Shown here: piece after piece, positions 51,663-63,600 of the stretch
How the letters are laid out: each line of letters begins with the position of its first letter
Numbering within the stretch: the first letter of the stretch is position 1
Origin: Tubiluchus corallicola
Taxonomy: Eukaryota > Priapulida > Priapulimorpha > Priapulimorphida > Tubiluchidae
Length of the DNA stretch: 64,000 bases
Direction: 5' to 3'
NCBI GenBank assembly: GCA_030141605.1
Contig: JAQGDQ010000096.1
Location: 248,001-312,000, forward strand
The notes under the pieces: generated by a model
Seen by the model: only the letters and a program-made list of their open reading frames with translations
Database searches by the model: none
Told to the model about the DNA's origin: nothing
Position numbers and translations under genes: made by a program

Positions 51663-54600
51663 TTACACTGTATAATCTCCCACCAAAGTGCCATGTACAC
51701 GAAATCTATATAAACAAGTATAGTCTTTGTTACCATGGTTACTTGTTATACGTAACTCCACGATAGGAAATGCATCAACGGTGGGATCCTGCAGAAAGCA
51801 ATTACTCTATGTTAAAGACTGAATAACAACATGCCAAGGCCACAAACAAACTGACACAGCACAAGGCACATCAAATTTTAGTTACAGCAACTTTCTATCA
51901 TCAGGCAATACGAAAAAATGTTAGATTTAAAATAATTTTAGCTTAAATGCACAAACAAAAGCATTGTGATAAACAAGAGAGCAATTATAGTAACAGACCA
52001 TAAAAAATTAATGACAGAAGTAAATAGCTGCAATAACAACATATTTTCAGGAGCAAAACTTTGATTTAAATTGTAACCACATTAGGACATTTATTAACTT
52101 TGATTTAGATTCAAAACCAAGCTTGGACATTTTATTAACTTTGATTTAGATTCAAAAGCTTGGACATTTTATTAACTTTGATTTAGATTCAAAAGCTCGG
52201 ACATTTTATTCCCAAAACAAATTGAAATGCACCTTTTGATTTTTTAAGTTGTTGGTGCCAAAATGCAATTTCCCAAAACAACAATGCTTCATTAACAAAA
52301 TGTATGATAATGTATTTTATGTGATCGCATATCCAATTTTGAATGTTTGTTTCAAACTTGAGTATTGTTCAACATGGATAGGAAAAGCTATACAAGCATT
52401 CACTGATTGATAACATTTTTTAAACAAGAAGTACTAAAAGGTACACGAAAGAGCGTAGTTCACGGTAAAATGCAATGTACTCACGTCAACATAAAAGTAC
52501 TGCAGTGGTGGGCCATTTTCATCATAGGTATATGACCCAATTAGCTTGCCTTCTGCTTGTTTTTCTGATTTTAGTCCCTAAAAAAGATAAAATAGCTTTT
52601 ATTATAAAACAAGTAATTATCGTACTATCACTATATCTGGGAGAGTTAATGTCAAATGTGGGTGCAGGAACAAAGACAAGGCAAGGGTAGCATATGGTAG
52701 ACTTGGCAAGGTTTGGAATACAAAGGGCATTGATGTGAGGACAACAAAGCTACTCAACTCATTGGTGACGTCAAGTGCTATTGTATGGAAGTGATGCATA
52801 GAAGATTATTAAGACCAGAGGTGTATTTACCCATAGACTAACTTGGTTATAGCCTAAGGTACCAGATTTTACAGACCCAGTCTCAAAAACTTCTTATTCT
52901 CCAAAAAGTGCATGTCCTTTCACATTCATATAAAGTGCTTATTTAAGAGCCACATCACACACAAATACATATTATGTAAAAGGTACTACACTACAGGCAG
53001 TGGCACAGCTTCATAAGATATAAGCACTATGAAACGTATGTGTATAACCATGTAAGTTGCACAGCCTCGTAAGATACAAGTGCTATGCAACATATGTACG
53101 TAACCATGTAAGTAATAAGTGAAAGTGCTACTAATATGTCACAACTGTGCCACATTGCACTTCATATATGAAAAACCACAATGGTAACGGATGGGATTGA
53201 ACTATCAGCTTAGGCATCATAAAGTACTGATATGCCCATAACGAAGACAAAGAAGAAACTTAAGCCATTCCCGTTCAAGTGTTTGTCTGACAAGGAGAAA
53301 CAGGATCAGATGGCAGGGGCGGATAACTAACAAGGTGGGGGGAGGGGGGGGCAGACAAGACACAGGTGAATGCAGTCAGTCATGAGTTTAGGAGAAAAGA
53401 AAAAGCATTGGACATACTCAGTGGCACAGCAAAAATGACTGTGAAGCAGGGATGAAGTGGGCATGGAAAGGATGAAGGGAGATCGACAACAACATGACGA
53501 ATGACAGTGGAAGTGGAGAGGATTTGTACGCGATGGAGGAGGTGGAGTGAGGTCAAAGGACACAAGGGTTGGAGGGAGAGTGTCTCAGTCTTATGCAACT
53601 TCTAGCATGAAGAGAACTAAGTGCAATGTGTAAGAAAATTTGTTTAATACATGTACATGATACCATATAAAATAATTACAGTCAAACCTCATTATGCCCC
53701 CCCCCCCCTTATGCAGCCAAACTTGTGTACCGACTGCAAAATGACCAAGAACAAAATGGCTGTATTCAACTGTGTGTAAAAATAACCCGTTGTACTGCCA
53801 CCCATTACCCGCCAGACAAATTAATACAGGTGTTCAATAGGGAAATACTGCCAGCAATCCCAACTAATATCTACAGTGTCTTGGTAATGCCCTGTATTGG
53901 CTAAACATCACGTGTTGTATAAAAGATTGCATGTCATCATGTTTTGATTGCTTGCAAGCCGTAGCATAAATTGTATAATTACAATGAATGCACCATGAAC
54001 TGGCACGTAGTCATATTGGAAACTGGCAAGAAAACACGTGGCTCTGTTTCTACCAGCAAGAAGGGTGATATTTGCTTGTTTATTAGTATTCAAGCAAATC
54101 CTAGCAAGACATTTGTAGTCAAGACTTAACCTTTTTTTACATGCAGACACGTTTAACGGAGCAGTTGGCACTGCCTCACATATGTGTAGCTGAATACAGG
54201 ACAGCTAAGTAAACAAAAAGTTCTTAATAAAGATGACTGAGTTTGAGCGAGTCATTAATTCACAAATGATTAATTTAATATTTTTTTAAAACATTAACCT
54301 TTAGAGCGAAAATTGAGGACATTAATCTGTGTGCACCGACTGTTTTGTGATTCGTCTATGGCAAAATTTAACACACCTCGTTATTTAGCCCAACTTGCTA
54401 TAATGGCAACTTTTTTCTGGTCCCAGAGTGAGCAGTATAAAGAGGTTTGACTGTATTATCAAAAGACTCTGCAGCAATTTGTGGTCAGTGTCAAACGCCG
54501 AATATTGAAGATGTGAATTAACCCACAATGAAATAATTCTGTTATGAGCATATTATCACACGTACATAAATTTCAAAATGTTTGGGTGCGCTGCTAATCT

Positions 54601-57600
54601 TCCCGGATGGTGAAAGATTCTTTGGAATGTGTTCTATTGAGAAAGCTGATGGCTTCACCCAGCCTGAAAGTTGTATGACGAGGTATCCATGGCTTCCCTT
54701 AAAAGCCCAGCATTGACCAGGATGTACATCTGGCTGCAATAGTAACTGTACATTTCAAAATGCATACACTTGCACAGGTCTCTGAATACAACTAAACCAC
54801 TATTTATGCTCGGACAGCTATGATCAATATTAACCTTGGTAATATTGTGTATGCAATTGAATTTTAATGTGCACTTGTTTGAATGTACACCTAGCAATCC
54901 TAAGAGAAATAAACTTATGTACTCGTATCTGTAAACATTTGTATAAAATGATTCCAACAAAAAACCTTTTTCATTAAGTCATTTTCATTATTTGATTATT
55001 ATTATTATTATTATTATTTGATTTTCATTATCTGAGACTAATATTCTGGTCAAAAGACCTTCATTGAGAGCGACAGTACATAAAAACAAAAGCAAAATCA
55101 TAGCATAGGTTTTGGTGCATTAAACAACAATAAGTCATATTTAAGTCAACAACGTTATATTAAGCAAAAAGCAATCATAATACGTAGTTATGATCATTTT
55201 AACCAAGCACAAGACTTCGGCAAATTGATGTGAAAAAACTTATTAACAATAAACCATGCACATGTCACTGCTTAATGTACAGCAAGATGGCAGCTTCTGC
55301 ATTTTTTTCATATCTTGTTTAATTAGACCCAACTCAGACTGACAATGACAGTGAAACACAAATCATGTTATTTCAAACAGGTACTATCTTGACAACAAGG
55401 CTAATCTCAGTAACTATCCACAGCTGCTGCCAATTTAAATATGGTTAGCTACAAGTGCATAACATTGAAACAAAGGTAATAAGTTTTAAATAAAAGTTGA
55501 TCCTCAAAAAAAATTACTTGCTTTTCAAAGATCTTAGTTATTTTGCATATCTTTGTTTTTCGCATATTATTACACTTTTTTTGTTTGAGGTAACAAAGCC
55601 TTGTCGCATCCTACATCATAATTTTTCATCTTCCATGCGAAATACGTTATTAATGAAGTTAGTGAGTCAAAATATTTAGCAATACACACATTGTATGCAT
55701 GCATGCACACACACACACACAATTTTATTGTCTCTTTTAATTTTCAATTGGCTACCAGATGAACTTGCACAGAACAACTAACCAATTCAGCTACACAGAT
55801 TTGTTTAAACAAGTGAACTGTTTTACCTGAATGACAGATCGTGGCGAGTTCGAGGCATACCACAAAGGAAAGCCAAACAAGCTAAACTGTGCTGAATGTG
55901 CATTGTAAGTTTCTGAACACCTTGTACTGATAATACTTCCACCTATGAGCAGAAATTCAATGTAATTTTATTCTGCAAAAAGAACAAGGAAATACACAAT
56001 GAATAGACTAATTCAGACAGCATTAAGAAATGATTAAATTGCCCTTAGCAAATAACAATCAGTCAAAAACCAATGGGCTTTTCAGTTTGAAATAATTTTA
56101 ATAGTAACTTTGGCACTAGAAATTCCTCAGACTGAAAAGAAAAATGAAAATCCATAATATTAGAAGATATACTGAACAAATAAAGTTTTAAGTTTGAAAT
56201 TTAACGAAATATTAATCTGCAACATATGACATATCAACCACATTGCTACAATTTCATGTAAACTTTGTAATTACTGCACTTATTGCAATAATAGTTACTG
56301 TTTTACATTCAATGAAAAATAATGTATAAATATAAACAATAAAACTTGTAGGAGGTTTAATTTATGCGACCCAAGCAATACGGATTTCTCGAGTCATTAT
56401 GTCCAAGTCCAAGTCAAGTCTCGAGCCATTATGCTCAAGTCCAAATCAAGTCTCGAGTCATTATGCTCAAGTCCAAATCAAGTCTCGAGTCATTACATCT
56501 ATGTCTGAGTCGTAACAGAAAACAAATTACCTGCAGACTCAAGTGCATAATCAACCAGACCAGTTTTGTCAGCTGCAAATACAGCTAATACCTCTGATAC
56601 AATGTCTTTAACTCTCTGCAAAAGTCATATTAACAACATCTAAACTTAAGCCTCTGCTATGGTAATTAAAAATTTGACAAGAAGTTTGATCTTACTAGAC
56701 AGCAGACATATACATAATTTAACACACAGCATTCTCACACAGATTAAAGTATCAAGCATGTGCAAAGACAGCTAGCCTGCTTATTGAACAATATTTCAAG
56801 TGTGTTGCTCATGGGCTGTCAAGTTGCCCAAGCGATTGATGATGATCGCGAAAAGGTCAAAGATTAAGTGAATCAGACAACACATCTGTGTACACTTGAC
56901 AATACCTCGCAGCCCATGCTATTGTATAGTAACAGGTGGTGGTTGCGGCGGCGGCAGCGGTAGTAGTAGTATTACAGAAAGTACTTAATGATTAACATGA
57001 TTAGTTACCAAAAGTAGTAGTAATTATGCAAAGTAGCAAAACATTTTAAATTATTTAACCGCAATGGGACTAAGAATTAATCTACATAACCCCTCATGTT
57101 AATTTAAATGACCTTCTGATGGTCGATAAAGCTAAACTTCTAGTAGCTGGATAAGAACTGTTACCAAATTCTAATAATCAGTTATTGTTTAATGAAACCC
57201 AAACTTACATTATTAAGACTAATAGGCAAATACACTCATATCTTGGTTTCCTGTACCCCACTTTTACAGATATTGGAAAAATCGGACAAAATCTGGATTG
57301 CTGAAGAGTCCCTCATTCTACAACTACAGTCCATTGTTTCTCGAACTGACCGCTAGTTGATGGGCGACGTCACTTTGTGTTTACATCATTACATCAGTGT
57401 AACTACACGCATATCTCCATATATAAAAATATATACAGTCAAATATGCGGAGTTATTTGAGTCAATTCTTGATAATTTTTATATACTTTTGCAGAGGATT
57501 TAGACGTTTTTGAGACAATTAGGCAACTGATTCTACGTTACCGCGAGTCTAATACACAGAACCTGCTGTATAAGTTTAGTATCGGTAAATACGGACAATT

Positions 57601-60600
57601 GGCAAATTCGGACCGACGTCTTCCTGCTTTTATCCAGCAAACCGAGATATGAGTGAATAGTTGATTAAATTTAAGGTTTCGTTACTGTTATTAAGTAAGT
57701 CTGTAAAAATATATATCTATATTCTCTCTTGGTTGAGATTGTAATCACTACTGTCTCAGCATGTCAAAACAATAACAGAGCTTTTTTAATGTGTTAACTG
57801 GTTATTTAGGCTAAGTGCACAAATGGTACACTTTTGTAATATATTTAGAAGTACCTTTGATTAAGCAGCCTAGCTGCTTATAGATGATTCTGTTTAAAAA
57901 TGTTTATAAAAAATGATGGACAAAATGCTTCAAAGTCCTTATATTTAGTAGTCTAAAAGAAAAGCAAATTCCTGTTGTATACAAACCTGTTCAGTCAGTG
58001 AAATACCAGCAGATGTATTGCGACTACTCTCTGATCCAGCTTTTATGACAGTACCTGCTGCTACAGCTGCAGCGGCATGCTTTTCTGCATTAACAGCCTT
58101 TTCCTCGACATCAGCCACCTATTGATATAATGCAGATGGGCGATGTCATCAAAGCACATTTACCCGCACATTCACTTTATTATCTCCACACACAGTCACA
58201 AATAAATTAACAATGATTAATATAAATCAGGAAAACCTGACAAGATAATCAACTTAATATTTCTGAATCATAATATCCAGGCAACTGACTGAAATTGTGT
58301 GAAAAATAATGAAATGACACTGATGAATGAAGAAATACTTTACACAACACGAAAGGCTTAAATGAAATGCGGACCTGATCTTAAACTGTAGCTCAAAACA
58401 ATCTACACTGTAAAGTATTGAAAGGGAGCTTACTATGTTTTCGATAATGACTTATGTGAAAGAATTATTGCCACAGAAATGTAATTTCGCGTGTGCGTGG
58501 CTAGTTTTCCCAGTTACATGCGTTTCACCATTCTCTAATTAGATGGACACTAACGCTTGCATCTCGGAAATGCATTGCACAAAAACAGGTGCTGTCTTAC
58601 TTCAGAAGTGTTTGGTTGTGACATAGTATACATGTTCCAGAACTAATATGTGAGTACAGCGGTAAACTTGAAATTTCGATTTTTAAACATAAATTTGCCA
58701 AGCTTTTGTATATCACAGTGTTATACAGTAGCACCGTACTTAAATTTTTGCTTTTGCAAACACATACAACATACTCACGGAATTTGTGCTGTTGAAAATT
58801 GTGTTTAGTTGTAATGTCATCATTAGTTGGGCTCGCCCGATATTAATTAACTTCCAAACCTATTATTTAATTACCAGAAACATATTGGTATTATTATAGG
58901 TGTTAAAATGTATACGCTTTACGATGCTCTAAAACGAGATTGGATGCAAAAAATCATCCTGTTTTGCTTTAATGTCACAAACATTTACCTTGCTGTCTAT
59001 ATTGTGCATTAGATCTGCCAGCAGGCTAGCCATCTTCTTCTCTAGATCTTCTCTGGAAACATACTGAGATAACAACTGGTTGTAAACTGCAGCTTGTTCT
59101 TTATCGTCATTATCTTTATCATTCAACTAAACAAACAATTTAAAAAAACTAAAATGGCAAGAACAAACCAGGTAGCGAAAGCTGTTGTCCAAACAAACAC
59201 TCACTAAATAGAAATGAGAACTGTTGAGTATCTAATTCATTTTTAAAGTACTAACAATGTTGCAGCATTAAGTATGCATGTTTGTAGATCACAACCATCA
59301 CTGTAGCAGTTTTGCACTAAACTCCAGCAAACATTCTCAGCCAGACATGTAACTGTCAGCAATATATTTAAAGGAAAACTGGACCCAGTCTGATAGTACG
59401 GGTTAAAACAATCTACCCCATTAAATATTGAAAAGAAATGCACTATTTTTTTTCAAGAACGACAGAGATGAAAGAATTGTTACCTCAGAATCATAATTTC
59501 ACGTTAGCGTGTTTAGTTCTTCATTGTTACAAGCACTCGGTGGTAAGTGCCAATGTGTCTCATTTCAAAGGTGTTCCGTTGTGACATAGTGCACAAACGT
59601 GAGCACAGCGGTAAACTTGAAATTTGAATTTTCAACTTAAAATTCACCGAATTTTTTTATATCACACTGAATGTTTTACAGTAACGCTGTACCTCAGTTT
59701 TTCGCTTTCGTAAACACGTGCAACACGCTTGTGGAATTTTTGTACTATTGAAAATTATGTTAATTTGTGTTGTCACCACTAATTGAGCTTAAACCATTGC
59801 TAAGAAAGTTTTTCATCTAAAGAAAGGTGTTGAAATGTAGTTTTGTACTTCAAAATGGGATGGTATATGAAAAATCATCCTGTTTTCCTTTAACACTGTA
59901 CAAGTTACAAACCAAAAGCTATTAATTTATTGATAGTCACATTAATCAATTTGTACTTTGCATCATAAAAATAATCATGTGCTGATTTGCACATGTTACA
60001 AAACTAGTTTTAGTGTGTATGTACAAAACTATTCATAAAAGTACATACAAAACAAACTATTTTAATATGTATAGATATAACTAGTAACTTATAAACAGTT
60101 AAAACAAGCTAATAATAAAACCAATTTTAATAGGCATACCACAACATTAATCTGTACAAAAAAACTGTTCTACATCTACAAATTAACTACACATAATCAA
60201 TAGAACATTAACAGAATTCAGATTTTAATTAATATTACAACTTGTGAAAAAAATCAGGTTAAAAATCCAGTGGAAACTTTATGAGGAAATGATAAATTCA
60301 TGTAACACATTTAATGAAATAATTAATTCATGTTTCATGCGAACTATAACATTAGCTAAGCTCTCTCGTAGAAGCAGATCAACACAAAACAAATATCTTT
60401 CATCTTTTTGTCAACGATTTGAGCTTTCCTAGACTAGTCCTGCACAGGGGTGAGCATCAAACGTTCAAATTCGATTCAAACAAGTTTTTTTAGTTCGAAT
60501 TTGATTCGACCCTAAAATTACAGATTCAAATAATTCAGCACTTCAACCACATATGTTCTTTACCATTAAAACATTTCAAACATCAAACAATTAACACAGT

Positions 60601-63600
60601 TTAGCTATGATTTCTGTGCACAATTTTTAAACAAATTATCAGTGGTTTTACTGCAGAGCAAATTCGAGCAACATGCATGATCTTTGTAAGATCACTTTTT
60701 ACTGGTGGTTCGAAAACTTTAAAACTCAATTCAAATTTGAAATACTGCAATTCAGTTCGATTCGAATTTGCTTTGTGGTAAAAAGTTCACCCCAAGTCCT
60801 GTATACTCAAATAACAGGTGTAATTAGGCAATACATTTATTAAAATATGATTAAACATGCGGTGCTACAAGATATTTGCATAACATTGAGCATTTTAAAA
60901 ACTGAAAACCAGGCAGTCATGCTTTTTGCAGCATTTTCAGTAGTGCGACATTTACCTTCAGCCCGGTCTGTTTTACCCACATTTTTCAGTCTTCCAGATG
61001 AGCTTTATATTTCAAAATTTTAGCAATGATGTATATCATTACCGCACAAAGAAATACTAAAAGCACACGTTACTTATCAATGTGTAACATCACAATTTAC
61101 CTGCACTAATGCTTCTGCTACCTGATGTTGTATTAAATGTTCATAAAATGAACCATTCCTGCAACAATTCTTAGTTTCAGCTAACAACGCTGAGTAAGCC
61201 ATATTTATATCTTGTATCTGAGAGCGTAATCCAGCAAGGCTTTGTTCCATTGCTGCCATAGTTGATTGTTGTTGTTCGTCTTCGTTATATCTATATTCAA
61301 TGAAGATATAAAGATATGCAAACGTTCAATAAAGCAGAAGTTGCATACTAAATAAAACATTCATCTGGTGATCTGTACTTCTTCAACAAGACTGATTATG
61401 AAAGCCAAAAAATGACAAAACATGTTAAACTGAAATGCCAAATATTTTTTATCTATATTTTTACTTTATTTGCTAGCTGAACTGCATGTGCGACTTGTAA
61501 GTGAGAGGATTTATTTGTAAAAATGGTAAAAATGTAGAATGTTGTTTAATCACTGCATGAAAAATTTTAAATACAACCTAGGTGATCAGTACAGTAAGTC
61601 GTCGCTTAACGACGCTAATGCGTTTTGCCAAAATGCGTGGTTAAGAGAAAGGCAGCAATAATTAACCCAGTAAGACTTTTATCAGAGGAATTTTACAAAG
61701 GCATGCACATGGGAAAGTGCAATAGCAATTAACGAGTGGTCAGCAATGAATCATCACTGCCGGCTTTTGACTGTTTACTAGAGCAAATTATTATCATGAT
61801 TTCTGTTAACAGGATGAGTGAAGCAAACAAAATTTCGGCACTTTGAAGGCCAAAAAAAATCTTCGTTAAATAGAAGCATCGGCCGATAAGTGAATAAAAG
61901 GTGTCAAAAGATCAGCATCATTAAAACAAAATGTCACTAAGCAGGCAGTCGATAAGCGAGGACTTAGTGTTATTAGTTCAGAAAAAATAATAGATAAATT
62001 GTACTTATTTTGCACATACAAAGTAGACTTAGCAGCAAAAATTTCTTTATCAAGATCCTCGGCTTTATTGTTTAGTGAATTCATTTTCTCCTTCAGTTGT
62101 GTGATGAAAACTCCCTGTTTAGTCAGTTGATCACTCTATAAAGTAAAACAGACGAAAATGCAATTAAAAGGCATTTTTAGCATAAAGAATTGAGTACCAC
62201 TCAAACGTATAAATTAACAACAGATCCAGTTTTATTACATTGATTTTAAATGTTCTGTATAAGATATTAGGAGTGTTAATGTTGAAATAAATCTATACAA
62301 GCAATTTTCATGTAAAGAAACACTTTACTGGATAACATTGCAGTTGTAAGAAGAAATTACTTTGAAAATTACTTACTAGCTGCAAGTTAGCCTGCTTAGT
62401 TTCACTTGTAATTTGACTATGCAAAACCTTCACTTCTTCTCCAATAAATTTCCTTATTGCTGCTTCCTGGGGACAAAAATAAAAAAAATTCAAACGAAAA
62501 AGAAAGTGCCATAGCTAATCACAAACTGCAGCGTTATCATTAATATTTTCATAATACTAAATTGTACTACAGTTTGCATTACAAAACAGTAGAATAAAAT
62601 ACAAAAGTTGAACAAAGGATATGGCTGTCATAGTCTCGCATTCTGAATAACTGTACATATACAGGTATTTTTCTAGAGAAACAATGTCAACCTATACAGC
62701 ATTAATTGTATCATTATGCTTGTTTTTCTCATTAGTTGCGTGATACAGCTACGCGTGAGTGGGGTCAGCAGTTGCATGATACAGCTACATGTGTGTGGGG
62801 TCGGCAGTTGCGTGCATCTGCATAATATTATTTTACAGCAAAAAGAATGACAAAGTACGCACCTACGTCATACGTATCAAATCGAATGAAGAAAATTGAT
62901 ATATCAAAAACATATGTAGAAATGCTAACTGTAATGCTTTTTTTATAAGTTGAAAGTTTATTATCTTGGATTGGATTCAATAATTATAATATAACGGGCT
63001 TACTTTAATAAATTTACACTTTGACTGAAACAATCTGTGATCACTGACATGTTGCAATGTACAGATTCAATTTAATAGTTGTAATATTTAATATTCGGCG
63101 TAAGACTATACTATTACTGCTTATATCATTATTTAGAAAGCAAGCATACCTTTAAAACTTAAAAAAAGGTTATATTTTCCATCTGTCAAGACTATACTCT
63201 TACAAAGTTACACAACTAATTTCACTGTGCTATGCACTGCACTAAAATGTTGACAAGCAAATATACTGGTACTGCTAAACATACCTGCTCAGAAGTTAAC
63301 TGACTGCTTTGACTATTATACATTTCTAATATCATTATTCTTAACTTGTCATTTAAATCCTGAACCTCCATTGGTGGTACTGGTTTATCTGTTTCCTGAA
63401 AAAGACACACGATGTAGCCTATAAAATTAAAAGTGACTAAACAACAGTAAGGTAATCTGCAAGTCTAGTTTAGACAGACAAAAAGTTACTTGAAGACTGT
63501 TCCATGTGAAAATATTAATGCACCACATAGCAACCACATTACTATCAAATTCCGTCCATCATCAGTATTCTGTTTCAATATCGTAATAGATATGAATGCA

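Noticed and set aside
53327-53598. Minus-strand Pro/Ser/Cys-rich frames
   Set aside because: Explained by the purine-rich, G-run composition of the plus strand inside a SUN intron; no splice context.
53908-54171. 87-codon minus-strand frame inside the pogo-like element as a transposase piece
   Set aside because: No DDE/DDD-type or helix-turn-helix pattern could be recognised, so it is treated as chance.
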